Below are positions 9,867 through 22,460 of a stretch of 64,000 bases of DNA, piece after piece (the stretch's first letter is position 1; every line of letters starts with the position of its first letter). The stretch spans positions 7,911,886-7,975,885 of the forward strand of contig NC_045144.1 in the NCBI RefSeq assembly GCF_008831285.2, given 5' to 3'. Made by a program: the position numbers and the translations under genes. Below the pieces are notes generated by a model. The model made no database searches. It worked only from the letters and a program-made list of their open reading frames with translations, and had not been told where the DNA came from. This stretch comes from Nymphaea colorata. Taxonomy: Eukaryota; Streptophyta; Magnoliopsida; Nymphaeales; Nymphaeaceae.

Positions 9867-11216
9867 ATGGGATCCTTCCCGTTCACCTCGGTTACCAGGA
9901 CGATCTCCGGTCCTAATACAGTAGAAACTTGGGCGCTAAACAGATGTCTTCAATGTTGCAGAGAGCTCCAAGGCAATTTTGTAGTGCAATCTAACAAAAG
10001 AAAATAGAAAAGGTGGATCAATTGGTCGAAATCATCCAGACCAACGAATTTTGGGTCGTTTCAAGAAGTTTCGGAACAGTTATTCAGGATTCACGTCGAT
10101 GACACTTTGCCTGCGAGCGAGGCCTGTGCTCTATTGTTCATGTCCAGTGAAGAAAGGGGCTACCAAGAATGGCTTCATCAGCCATCTTCTTGGGACCCCA
10201 TTTCCATCGTTGGTCTCTAATGTCTGCATCTCTGTGTGAGGATTTTGCTTTTGGCTGTAAATATCCAATTTTTTGTCAATAAAATTGAGGGCTCGCCCCT
10301 CCGCATGAGTTTTCCGGGAAGGAGCACAAAAGAATAACAGCGAAGCTGGAAGGAAATGGGCAAAAGTTTTATTAATAAACAGAAAAAATACTGCTTAGAA
10401 CAGTTCTATTACAAATGGGATTTCTCCCTTGTTTATGGACAAAACAACATAATAAAGAAGTAGCCATTAGATAGATCCAACAGCTCTAGAAGAAGCCGTT
10501 GGAGCTAGTCAACAAACTAGCGCCAATCTGGTCAAACTGCAAAAGTGTCCAGATATGAAAATAAATACAAAAATAAAATAGAGAAAAACACTAAAAATTA
10601 CAGACTTTGCTTAAAGATAATTCCTTAGAGTTGGGCATTGATGTAGGCTGAAGGAAGAATGACCCTTTCTCATGATGTCCATTTAATGTATAGCAATAGA
10701 ATAGAATATTGTGGAGACTAAGTTGTTTTAAAGATTAAGGTAAATTCATGGTATATTAGTTATAATGTTTCAATAATACTCAATTTTTAAGATATATTCA
10801 TTACACATTCACGTAAAGCTCTTGCCGTAAAACAGTATTTAAGGGCATATTTGGCAACAGTAACAAATTGTTATGTTTTATAAATATATATTGAAATAAA
10901 TTTATGAAACATTGTAACATAATTTATGAATATGACTCAAATGCTTTAGAAGATTTACAATATCACTAATATCACTGCTTCTCTTCTCATGTTGTTTTCC
11001 AAGCATGCAAATGATGAAAGGAAAAATATTTTTGAAAAAAAAGAAGATCCCATTGGTTAGGTGGGGTCCGCAGGAAAATGGAGGAGAAACGGCCAAACGA
11101 CCAAACGTGCAGGCTTAAAATGAGCAAAAACCGTGCATTTTGCATTTTGGTTTCAACGAAGAGCAGGTCGGTGGGGGTTTTAAATTTCCGACTGGGTTTT
11201 GCCGGAAGCCTAGGAT
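9867..11216. other. Intergenic, upstream of the ASNSD1-like remnant
   Basis: No convincing coding frame was found. Short open frames (for example 10051-10239) resemble nothing I know. The last 100 bp before 11217 would be the leader and promoter of the ASNSD1-like gene. Confidence 0.45.
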
Positions 11217-14200
11217 GTGCGGGATCGCTCTTATCATTTCCGGCGTCCAGATAGACTCGTCGTGCCTGCAGGAGTGCAGGGTGCAGATGAAGAACTGCCG
11301 GCGTCACGGGGCGGAAAGGTTCCAATTCTTTGGCTTTTGTTGGATGATCTTCATGTGGATTTCATCCCGTTCTTTTCTTTTTTATTTTATACTGGAGGTT
11401 AGTTATTGATTCGTATTTAGCAGTTTGCTGGGTGACGAGTGGCGGTCTATTGTTGGGAATTTGTTTTTCGACTGTTTCTTGGTTTCTTGTTTGTTTGGTG
11501 TATATCAGAGTTGTGATGGTTCTGATTGCGATACTTTAGTGCACCAATGATGATACGGTTCGTTGATGACTGTCCGGGGATCAGGGATGTACAATTTGGA
11601 GAGGCGAAAACATTAACATTTTCGTACCTTTTTCGTTCTCAGTTTTCATCGAGATGTGCATTATATCTAACTCATTATTATTGGAGCAGAAAGAACTACA
11701 TGCCGGTTCAATTTCAACGACCAAGTGCAAGGGTCTCGTATGGAAGGCAAGGTTTTCTGAAAGAGAAAATGTGCTTGCACTGTTACTTGAAGATTGTAAA
11801 AGCACCATGTGCTATCAGAACTAGACAGTAGAGAACTGCATGGCCGGCAATCTTTGAAATGGGTAACAGCGAGGGCCGCAAGGCCAGTAGTCGGTTCCTG
11901 CCTCGGGCGATTAGACTTCACGCCTCGCATATTTTTTCTATTTTATTTGTAAAAAATTAGACGATACACATGTAAATTTGTAATTTTCAAGGCTGAGAAA
12001 TAACATATTGTTTTCTTACATACAAAATTGTAATCTATAATAATTATTGATGAAATAATTTACATGTTCTTTATTTATATCATAATTTACATGTTCTTTA
12101 TTTATATATATTTATATCATAACCAGAGACATTGTTCTCGCAATTTTCTCAGCAAAATTTTCTTTCCGAGCTCTTGCCAAAATTTGGATGTTAGTGGGAA
12201 AATGAAAGGGAAAAAATCTTAGAAGTTTTAAATGAAAAAATATGAAGAACGAACAAAATAAACATGATAATAAGTTTCCTATTAGCTATTATAAAGAAAT
12301 AGAAAAACTTTCTGAAAACATGAAAATTAACGAAAAAAATTCACATGCTCAAATATATGAGAGGAGGCTTTTGTGAAAGTCTCAGAAAAATATTGGAAAT
12401 ATCTCAGGATAATATCATGATAATATCTTGACATTTTTTGTTTTTGGTGTATTTTGAAAATATTGGAACACTTTTGCTGATACTATAAGCTGGCTTCAAA
12501 ACAGTGATGCTATAGGGATATGGTTTATATGTATATGTGTGTGTATATGTGTTTCATGACTTCTAACATTCCTAAATACTTTTGTCAAGTATCTCCCTTC
12601 TCATTGAATGATGAAATAGTAATCACTTTTTTCATTGAATGCTCGAATGCTAAGTCATATAATTTGTGCACATATTTTAATGGAGTCAAAATTGCCGATA
12701 GCGCATACTTTCCCAAATGACTGTCGGAAGCAGGACATGACTACTTGACAAGGAAGTATTCGCACGTCCATACATATCCGCAGATTCATTCTTCTTATTC
12801 TTTATATTTTGTATTGGTGGTTTGCATTATCATTTCCAAATGTTTTTACTCCTTGTTTGTATCCTGCCCCACTAGGTCTTCACTGCTTAGATCCATAAGG
12901 GGATTAAATGGCGCTTAGTAAGATGATGAGCCTCTTTGTCTTCTTCTTACTCTTCTACGACTGCAAGGAAGAAAAAGGGTTGGGGGGGTGGTGTTGTGGA
13001 GGGAACATGGGTATGCACATGTGTTAGTCTATGATACCTAGATTTTCTTCTCTTGACCACGGAGCTTTATCCCGTCTTATTGCTTCATTAAATGTTCAGA
13101 AATTCTTTGGTTCGGAAACTCGTTGGGCTTTGGTTCTCATTTGCTAAAATTACTTGTTGAAACTAAAATTTTAAGGAAACACCTCCATAAATTGTGTACT
13201 CGCTCCAAAATTATTCAATTTCTGTGGTAAGTTTATTATGGTCTTTGGGAAAAACAAGTTATGTTCATCTTTTTGTTCTCGTATTCATGAATTCCAACTG
13301 TAGGAGGAATTGATAGCATATCAATAGATATTTATTTGAGTTTCTCTTATTCTTTTTCCCTTTAATGGTTGGTGATTGATAGCTATTCATTACCTTGATA
13401 GTTCACTGATTCACTGTACAAGTAATCATTGTAGGCAGTGGTTTGTACGCTGTAATACCACTTTTTGACACTTATCATGTTGTTAGCGCCGACACTACAA
13501 TGTTCTACTCAACCAAGTAAGACAGGAGCCCAGCTCCCAGTGAACTCGTGTAGTTCTCTGTAATCTATATCATTAGAGTTAATCCCCTTGCAATATATAT
13601 GCCATGTTGAAACTTAAAAGTAAGAGGTGGGTTTATTACATAGACTGAAGACTAGTCCACTCAACCAGGCTGTGTATATGATATATCGACTCTTCACCTC
13701 TTAGACAGAAAAATGAGAAAAGAAAAATGGATCCTCAGTATTAGATCCGACACCTCACACACATCTGTTGATAAAAGGCATCTTCTTTGCATATAGTTTA
13801 TAGCATATTCTATTTTGCTGTATGGCTTATTAACCAGTCAATGGGTATTGAAGTTGATTTGACATGTCCTTCATGTAGGGACTAGGATGTTCATGGACTA
13901 TGGAGATGCTATTGGCAGCACTTCAGAGACGGGGCCCTGATGTCGTGGGAAGCAAGAAAGTTCAACTTGAGCTATGTGGAGGTAATTGCAAGTTACTTGA
14001 TTTTACTCTGTTTAGCATTCTTGATGAGAAGGAAGAAAGTCAATAAAATGGAGAATCATGTCCCGGTGGCAAAATCAAGTGAGATTTTGGATATTAGGCT
14101 CGTTTAGATAAGACAAGGCTTTTGTTTTATCCTGCTGCAGATGATGCATATGTTAAAGAAGGAGCCAGCAAGGAAATTGCAACGCTACTCTCCATTGGCA

Positions 14201-17200
14201 TAAGCAGATTAGATTGTGGATATAATATTGGTGTAACTCACGCATTGCCTTCTGCAAAAATGCATTTTATGGTGCTACATTGCAACTTAGGGATACCAAT
14301 CCAGTGCATCAACCACTGACAAATGATTTTGGAAATATCCTTGTTTACAATGGTATTTAACTGCTAACTCTGCTACACCATTTGGTATGAAGATGCACTT
14401 TATAATGATATTTCAACTGCTAATTCTGCTATTCCTCCGAGCATGAACATGCACTTGCTCCATTGTTCATGTTGCCTTACTCATAGAGCCTATATGCCTG
14501 CAGTTGTTATCATATTTTTGGAATTGGTTCAGTTTGAGAATTATTTTGGATTCCCAAATCTTTGTTATGTTGGAGAAAATGTAAGATGGGGACAGCTTGC
14601 TAACCAACCGTTATTCCTGGATCAAGGGGGACACTGCAGTGGATTGAAGTGGGACTACGTAACTTGATCATGCACTTTGCAGTCCATGCAATAACCTTCT
14701 TTCTTTAAACTTAATTTATGTGGAATCCTTCTCTCTCTCTGTCTGAAATGAGGATGCGGTACATGTATCCTGACAGTTTACTTTTCATGATACTGTTCAT
14801 GTTTGTAGAGATGAATTTTTGAGGATACCTTGTAAAGGATCCTGAATTTTTTGGAGCATGAGATGAATTTTTGAGGATACCTTGTAAAGGATACTGAATT
14901 TTTTGGAGCATGGAAATATCAACTTATCTTGAGATTCTTATTGGTAATTTTGCCTGTTTCTTGTCTCCTGCATATTGCTTTCTTTTTTATTTTGCTGTAC
15001 ATGTTCCTTAGGTGCCATGATATCTCTTCTATATTCCCATGTTTTTAGGTGAAATATTTGGTGGAACTGATGTTAGAGGTAGGGAGAACGATTCTGAATC
15101 CTAATAATGTTTTTGCACTGCAGAGATGCTGTTCATGTTCTTGCCATGTAAGTCATAGGGTCTGTTGTTGTAATGACAAAGAAGGCCATACATTGTTCCA
15201 CAGATATTGTCGACAATCAGAGGACCATGGGCTTTAGCACATTGGCAGGTAATCATTGCTGGAACAAACTCGCTTGTGAATCTAAAAATCTTTAAGGGAT
15301 TTCATATCTGAATAGCTGCTTGTAATGCTGTGCAGGTGGAATCAAGAACGTTGTAGTATGGTCAGGATGTATTTGGTTGGCAAAGTCTTCTCATTCATTG
15401 GCCCAATACAGAGGACTCGCGATTTATGCTCTCTTCTGTTGCACCACCACTAGTTCTACAATTTAATGGTAGGTATCAGACAATCTATAGAAGAACATGA
15501 AGAAAGACTATTTACTCTCCTCAGGTTCATATAGGAGAAGAAGCAAGTGCAGTGCAGTGGTCACACACTTTTTTGTGGATTACCTATAACTTTGCTGGCA
15601 TAAATGGTTAACAGTTGAAAATGAAATTCAAGTAGTTAGGACTTTACTTACAACTGTACTCATTCATGTCACAATTGCAAACGACAGATCAAATTGATCA
15701 AAGTAGTACTGAGTTTCAGGATTGCAATGTACCACTTGGCGATGTCAAGGTTCATTCCATCCCAGGACAAAATCTATTAGATGCTTCTAGTTACTGGTAA
15801 GAGCTCTCTTGTAGTAATATACAGTGTCCATTTTGATGTTCATAATAATAGCCAGTGTGATAAGCAAGGCATGGTGGGTACAGTTGCTAAACATGATTGG
15901 ACTGATACCCTGATAAAGAGGTTGATTGCATGGAATAGATCCTTTGTGGAACCAATGAATGATAATCTTTGTCATCAGTGTTATCCAATGCAGAGAGGGT
16001 GTAACATCTCAAGCTTAATGCTTGAGGAGAAACCACCTTCAAATGTCGCTTGCGTTAATGATCCCATACTGACGCGGTTGAACTGCCACCATAATGTTTA
16101 CTTGTGGTAGCGAATTGCATGGCGAAGCAGATTGCTGTAATAAGTTTGATTCTGATATCGACTGCATAGACCAACCAAAAGCAGTTTCACTTCATAATGG
16201 TGTGCTTCTTTTCCTATCTTCCAGTTCATTTTTCCTATTTGAGGAAAAAATACCAGAAATGCTTGTTTTGCTCCTGATGCTTCTCTTGCACTTGCAGTTT
16301 CGTTGTCAGCAAAATATTTGCTTAATGCACTCAAAGAATCTGTATCAAGACGTACTTCTAAAGATTACATATATCAGGTTCAAAATCAAATCACTTTCCT
16401 TCGTTTAGATGTTGGGTTCTGTATTTTGTTGCATGAAATTAAGATGATTTGAAGGGTTATTTGGTTATCAAACTGCTGGTTGATTTCTTGTCATTACTTC
16501 ACTCCAGTTGCATTATCAGTATCCTGTGCTTAACCTTTCTATTGGACTATCAGAAGTAGTCCTTTTTAGTGTTTATGTGGTTCCTCAGTTTGTTTCTGTT
16601 CTCTAGTATGTCAGTAATTTTATTACCGGCATGCACAGTTGTGCAACTTAATTGACTTATGTGGCTAGATATATAATTAACAGGAAACTATCTCAATACT
16701 AGTGAATATGTCCATATCTAGCGGCTAGCCCAGACAAAGGGAATAGGATACTGAAAGCATGAATGCTATGATCAGTTGGTTTTTTTCATATAAATAAGTT
16801 CCCAAAATTAGGGAGATTAATTTTTATAAAATATTTTCATAAAAATATTTACCAATGTCTAAAATGCTACGGTATCCTCATTTGCATAGATCAGGATGTT
16901 GGTGATGCTTAAAAAGGCTTTCACTTTTCTAAGGACTATAGCTTGGGTTTCAGAAGTCAAATGTGATGGGAGGTGGATGCTTTATCAGTCTTTCCTTTTC
17001 TTATGTCAAGTCATGTTACACCTTCATGCTTCAAAGTGAAGTGCTTCAGAGCAAGCAATTTACTGTAAAAATTTTGTGCATCAATATCTGATTTGTTTTA
17101 GTGATTTATGGGATTTTTCATTCATCTTTTGAATCAATATGCAAAAAAGTGCTGTTGACCACATTGACTTCAAAATATAGTGCTATCTAGAAATAAAAAA

Positions 17201-19991
17201 TTTGATTTATTCTAGTTTACAATTATTGGATCAAACGAATACTGGACTCGAATTTTAAGTTTTCATTTGTTAGCAATATTGGTTTTTATTTTGCAGTTTG
17301 TGCAAGTGAGAATGGTGTTCTTGGAAACAAAAAACGTCCTTCAAGGCTCTGCTCCTTCTTAAGGTGACACACATGCTTTTAAACAAGAAGCACATGCTTC
17401 ATAGCTGAAAAATTTTTAAAGAAGTCATAGAACGATATTCTGTCATAATGAATATAAACATAATATTTAGCCGAATATTGATATTGTATCATAATCAATA
17501 AAAAAGTCAGACACCAAAATAATTACCGCACAAATTAAATGGTAGGAAAAAAATCTTAAATCCTTTCTCTTAGTCATGTTAATCATATGATAAACAGATA
17601 GAAGGACAAAATTCTTCATCTATTAGTGTAAAGTGTAAACAATTATCAACTGCATAAACCTAGAAATATATAAGAGGAAACCAGTTTGGTGTTAATAAGT
17701 ATTTCTGTAAACAGATAACATGGATGTTCATGCTCGGAAGATGCACATATGGAAGGCATAATTGTGTCACCTATTGACTGAAGGTGTCGTGAAAGCATGA
17801 TCTGGATTCTTTTCTTGAATGAGTAAAAAATGTGAAGTTTGCTTTATATGACTGCTCCAGCACACATTGATTTGAATTTGAAGCATAGAGGTGTAAAAAT
17901 CCGGCCAAAATGATTCAAGAAGCCACGACAAAAGGCTTGTTCACAATTACAACAAGCGAGGCTCAAAGACCTCCCAAATGGACAAAGGCACACAAATAAA
18001 AATAAATAGAGCTTATTAATAGGGGCATTTGTCTGGCTTGGTTGAGGATCATGCCATTGTGTGTGTGTTGTGTGCCTAATTATATAGAATCTATGAAATA
18101 ACCAAACGAATCTCATCTATGAGAAAAAAAGACATAAGGTTGAAACATACATTTCAAGTTTGCTGAAAATATCATTTTTTAACTTGCAAAGCTTTGAGAT
18201 AACACTATGATATTATGTATTTTTCACCTTGTGATGGTATTTTTATTATACTGTATCATTGGTTGGCATTATCAGCAGCTTTAGAAAACCAATAGAAAAA
18301 TATTTGAATTTGATCTCTAGGTAGGGGTGCACATTGAGTCGAATAGCTCGGACTCAATTTGGTAAAGCTCTTCTTAAACCTGAGTTTGATCCTACACCTT
18401 CAACAAACAAGTCAAGTTCAAGTTTTTCATAGGAACTAGTTTAGTTAATTGAGTCGAGCTCGAGTTCATTGAAGTCGACTCGATAAAGCTCGACTCGGCT
18501 CATGACACCCTCAGATGTTTCAAATGTTGGCATGCACTGACATCGTTTCCTTGGGACCTAGACTTCCCTGTTAGAGGTGTAAAGAGAGAGATTCAAGAGG
18601 CAAGAAAGGAATATTTTTTGGTAAAGGACTTGCAACAATGACTATCATTAATTACTCTCTCTCTCTCTCTCTCTAGCTTTCTCTTTCTCTCTCTCTGCCA
18701 TTATTCTACTTATCCCTCTTGGGTGGTTCAGTATTGAATTTAGCGGCTGAATCTTGCTAATGACAAGCAAGCCTACCGAGTCGAGCTCCAAAAATTATTA
18801 CTGAGTCGAGCTCCAAAAATTATTATCGAATTGATCTTGAGCCCAATTTATTGAGCTCAACTCAAACTCGAGCTGAGCTCAAGCTGAGTATTTTAGGTGC
18901 CGAACTGAGCTTGAGCTCAACCCGACTCATGTTCAGGGCTATATCCAGGTCATTCATAAATCATCACAAAGATCATGCCTTTTAGATCTGGATGTGATTT
19001 CATTAGAAACATTCAGTTTATTAATTTTCAAACCATTTTCGAGCCACTGCAGAATCTTATGTGCACTGTAAATGAAAAGTTTAAAAAATTTTACATGAAT
19101 CTAATGGTTGAGCCGGCTATCAGCCTGATGATTCTGTTTTGATGAAACAACCGGCCTTTCATTGCTTCCATGTTGCGTCAATTTGCATGAACTTGAACAT
19201 GCTTTCAATACATCATGAGTTCATGACACTCCTTGACTCATTCAACCTCTGTTTGACATGGTTGACGCTGCGTCCTTGACTTTGTTGTTCTTTAATAATG
19301 ACTTCCATTTTGTTCAACTCTATTTTTTATAAGTGATCAAAGTTGGGATGAAGCTGTAGGAAAAATTGGTCTCAAAATGCCTCATTTATCCGTGTCTGAA
19401 TTTTGCTAACACAGAGGTGCATTTTGTGCACAAGTTACTTTGTCAATGTCCATAAGTTTTGCTTTATTTATTTGATTGTGTGCCCTTAATCCTCATCCAT
19501 GTGGCATAGGTATAACGTTCATTTTGTCATCCTTAAATGCTTGGCATATATTTCTTTGGAGTTGCTGCATCAAAAAAAGCTTAGTAGCTACTAAGCATTC
19601 ATTCACAATTTTTTATCCTAACATGACCTTGTATGAATGTCCTACTTTTGACCATAAAATTGTTAATTTTGTTCTTCACAAGTTTCACTTAAAGGCCTTC
19701 ATTCTTAAATTTTCTGGACTAATTTCTGATTTTATATGGAAAGCTTCTCTTTCCTTATGGGTGGTCCCTTAGATTTCATAGTACCTGCAAACTTTTAGCC
19801 TCTTTTAAAGTTATTAACGTTAATGAATTTTGTAATACCTACATTCTCTCCTGTATATACCGAGGCTTTAATTTAAGATAATTTTTGGTTAATGCAGATG
19901 GCGCTTTGTGGAAATTGATGCTGATCTGTCAAAGCTGGATTCAGAGTCAAAGCATGTTATGTCACTGATTAGTCCAGCAAATACATACATG
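11217..19991 (+). pseudogene. ASNSD1: Decayed asparagine-synthetase-domain gene (ASNSD1 family)
   Basis: Exon-like pieces follow the plant ASNSD1 order: glutamine amidotransferase domain, then synthetase domain. At 11217, MCGIALIISGVQID keeps the catalytic Cys2. At 13879-13981: LLAALQRRGPD. At 14141-14352: YGATLQLRDTNPVHQPL and ILVYNG. At 15049-15248: GEIFGGTD, then RCCSCSCH and STIRGPWALAHWQ. At 15336-15468: QSLLIHWP and SRFMLSSVAPP. From 15688 to about 16090: HDWTDTLIKRLI and RSFVEP. At about 16298-16377: LNALKESVSRRT. At 19898-19991: WRFVEIDADLSKL and SPANTYM. Damage: a lost base in the A-run at 14256-14260, frame switches near 15095, 15190 and 15811, TAG at 15354-15356 where Trp is expected, and TAA at 15798-15800 where Glu is expected. 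Splice sites are mostly kept. I find no SGGxDS ATP-binding exon and nothing matching the C-terminal third downstream. The end of exon 1 is uncertain. Confidence 0.85.
18322..18944. repeat. GAGCTCGAGTCGA-rich repeat, MITE-like
   Basis: The segment is full of GAGTCGAGCTC/GAGCTCAA motifs. It starts TAGGGGTGCACATTGAGTCG and ends with the near reverse complement (ACCCGACTCATGTTCAGGGCTA), suggesting degenerate terminal inverted repeats. The centre holds a (CT)n run (18653-18700) and a short tandem copy of GAGTCGAGCTCCAAAAATTATTA. Similar GAGCTCGAG-rich MITEs are common in plant genomes. It lies inside what was an intron of the ASNSD1-like gene. No convincing target duplication was seen. Confidence 0.6.
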
Positions 19992-20954
19992 GTTAGTAGC
20001 TTCTGTTATGGAACCCAACTTGAATTCTAATAAGATTATGATCTTATGTCCAAACATTCTGGTTTTTTAGGGTAAATCTCATGATGTGATAGGAATTATG
20101 TTGTGACTTATTTTGAGATTGTTTGTATGCTATTAGAGTGAATAACGTTTCCTAGTTGATGAAAAACATGGATCCACATGAAACAAAGAAGGAAAATAAG
20201 CAATATGGGGTCTTCTCAAGTGGGCACTAGGATTGGAGGTTTAATGTTGTATTGGCAATATGAGGTCTTTTCAAGTGGTAGCAAATATGGAGATTTAATG
20301 TTGTAGTGATGTGAAGGAATAATACTAATAATGAGAACTAAGCTGAGATAATAATTGTGGAAGCAAACAGATGCACACAAAAAGGAAATAAAATAATTTG
20401 TTGCTATTACGAAGTCATATCTGAAGTCAATTAGAAGCGTCTGAAATGCATAATAGCAATTCAATCTCAATGTCACACACTCAGACAGTCCAAATGGCAA
20501 GAGTAGTGGATATTTATTCATCATTATTTGGATCATCACTGTTACGATACTATGATTGAACTGATCTTCCAGCTCTTCAATAAAACATGCATATCTACGC
20601 GAGGGTTATCCTTATCCACTATAGAGCGCTAATGATGATTTTTTCCTCTTCTCTTCAAATTTATTTAGCAAGAAAAAGCTACTTCAAATTCTCATGCAGG
20701 ATGAAGGATTGAAAAATGTTTACCTTGCATATAAATAAAAGAAATGATACATTCCTTTGTGGTGAGGATGAGAAATGGCTACACGAAATGGCTACACGTC
20801 CTTATCAAATATTTGCTTTTGTCACTAAAAGTAAAAAAAAGATAGTGCAAACTGCGAAGGCAGATTGGTAAATTGTGGCTAAACTTGCCCCTTTTTCTTT
20901 TTGGAACTTGACCACCAAACCATGTGGGGTCAACACCATGGGAAAGCTCTTGCA

Positions 20955-21375
20955 GTTTAAAATGCAAGAAAGACATTTGTGATTACTGTAAGTTGATATT
21001 TTTTACAGTCAATCTGCTTCGATGGCTTTGTGTTTACCACTACCCAGAGGGCTTAAATAGAAACTAATAAAAATTTACCGCATTGTTTGAATCTCCTAAT
21101 CTCTTCTGATGTGGAGTTGCACAGTTGCCAGCAAATCTTTTAGTTCATAATTGCCAAACTTTTAGACAGAAAATCAGGCTACTTCATGTAAAAAATAAGT
21201 AATAATAATTTGTAATGGTTGTATTTTTAAGAATATATGTACATAGTTTATATAATAGTATGACGTATGATATAGCAATGTAGTATCATATAGTATACTT
21301 TTGTAAACTACTTATAAAGCAGTACGGTGTTACATGCTGATCATTGTAATACGACTATGTTCGTTAACCAAGATG
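20955..21375 (+). repeat. Dispersed repeat, copy 2 (also at 9415-9866)
   Basis: Same orientation and order of blocks as 9415-9866, with more small deletions. See that entry for the shared motifs. Both copies end just after CATGCTGATCATTGTAATAC and a GTTAACCAA motif. Confidence 0.75.
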
Positions 21376-21945
21376 GGTATTTACATCATCTCCCTTGCGT
21401 TTTGTTTGCATTTCAGTGTTAACTCTGTTGCATTTTGTTTGCATTTGACAATTAACTCACTTGCATTTTGCACATTATGCATAATTGTATAATTGGCGAT
21501 TTTTATGGAAATCGCGCTTGCAGTTAGCATACTGCATATATGTGTAAACCATACAAATGCTACAACAAAACTGAAGCAAATGATAATATTATAAAGAACT
21601 AACGTTCCCATGAATCAATGTTACAAAGAGTTGAAACAAAATATCAAATCTAACAAATAAATGGTACAAAGAACTAATGCTACAAAATAAATGTTGCAAA
21701 CAATTCAAAACAAAGAACTAATGTTACAACATAATTGTGAACAAAAAATTGAAACAATGTATTAATAATTATTTCAACAAATTTTCTACTTGCATATATT
21801 TTTCAGTGAATATGACAACAATTTGTTTATATTGTGATATGTACATTAAATATTAGAACGTATTTGAAAAAACGTTTGTCTTATATGAAAATGAAAAAAA
21901 CACCTTAGATCTTTTATATAGCTTTCAGTACCAGCTCGGGCTTAT
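21376..21945. other. Intergenic, no gene seen
   Basis: AT-rich sequence. Around 21410-21470 a TTGCATTTTG motif recurs about every 30-40 bp (CGTTTTGTTTGCATTT, GCATTTTGTTTGCATTT, TTGCATTTTGCACA), a short degenerate tandem repeat. Around 21600-21750 an ATGTTACAAAGAACTAA-like motif also recurs. Confidence 0.5.
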
Positions 21946-21949
21946 GAAT

Positions 21950-22460
21950 CGGCCAGACTGGCCTCGATGACCGGTCTTAATTTTGGCCCACGGTCCTAGT
22001 TTTGCCCTATTCTCACTTCACGTTTCACGGGTTAGCTCTCTCCTCCTACTTTGTGTTTTCCCAAGTCACCTGGACATCGTGGATGATTGGAGACTGTATC
22101 ATCTCTTTCTTCCTCCTTTTCTCTCTGGTATTAACTTGGTATTACAGCCCCCTTTGGTCTCTGTTGATGCATCTTTTTCTGGTCGGTGGTCGGTATGCTG
22201 ACTGGCTCACCACCCACCACCGACTCCAAGGTCTTTCTTTTTTTTTTTCGTTATAATTTTGCTTTGAATGTTTTGTGAATGTGATGAATGAAATCGAGTA
22301 AGGGCTATCTGACAACTAGTCACTGTTTTGAACCATCGCAGTATCAACTCTTTGTGTGCAAAAGAGGGGGCCACCGACGCATAAGTTGAAGCGCAACGAG
22401 GGCAAATCCTTTAGACACCAAAGCAGCTTATGTATCATGGGGGATGAGGGATTGGGTGGG
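21950..22460 (+). repeat. Repeat family X, copy 1
   Basis: Collinear with 26953-27760 (plus) and, inverted, with 26260-26545 and 28255-28755. Shared landmarks are CCGGTCTTA followed by TTTTGGCCCA, AACTTGGTATTACA, TGCATCTTTTTCTGGTCGG and TTTTGTGAATGTGATGAATG, then a tRNA-like segment (GTAAGGGCT with TTTTGAACC about 35 bp later) and GACACCAAAGCAG. There is no conserved open frame; apparent peptides in the copies are translations of the repeat. It is probably a non-autonomous, possibly tRNA-related element. It ends about 50 bp before the TAF8 duplication unit. Confidence 0.75.

Noticed and set aside
11526-11831. Open frame of 101 codons between ASNSD1 exon pieces
   Set aside because: No resemblance to ASNSD1 or any other family I know; it lies in the first long intron and is probably chance.
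17298-17365. Possible ASNSD1 exon after a TTTTGCAG acceptor
   Set aside because: The translation does not contain the SGGxDS ATP-binding motif expected at this point, so I did not list it as an exon.
21983-22256. Hydrophobic small protein repeated at 22002, 26317, 27083 and 28500
   Set aside because: The similar peptides are translations of repeat family X copies on either strand, with no conserved start or stop.
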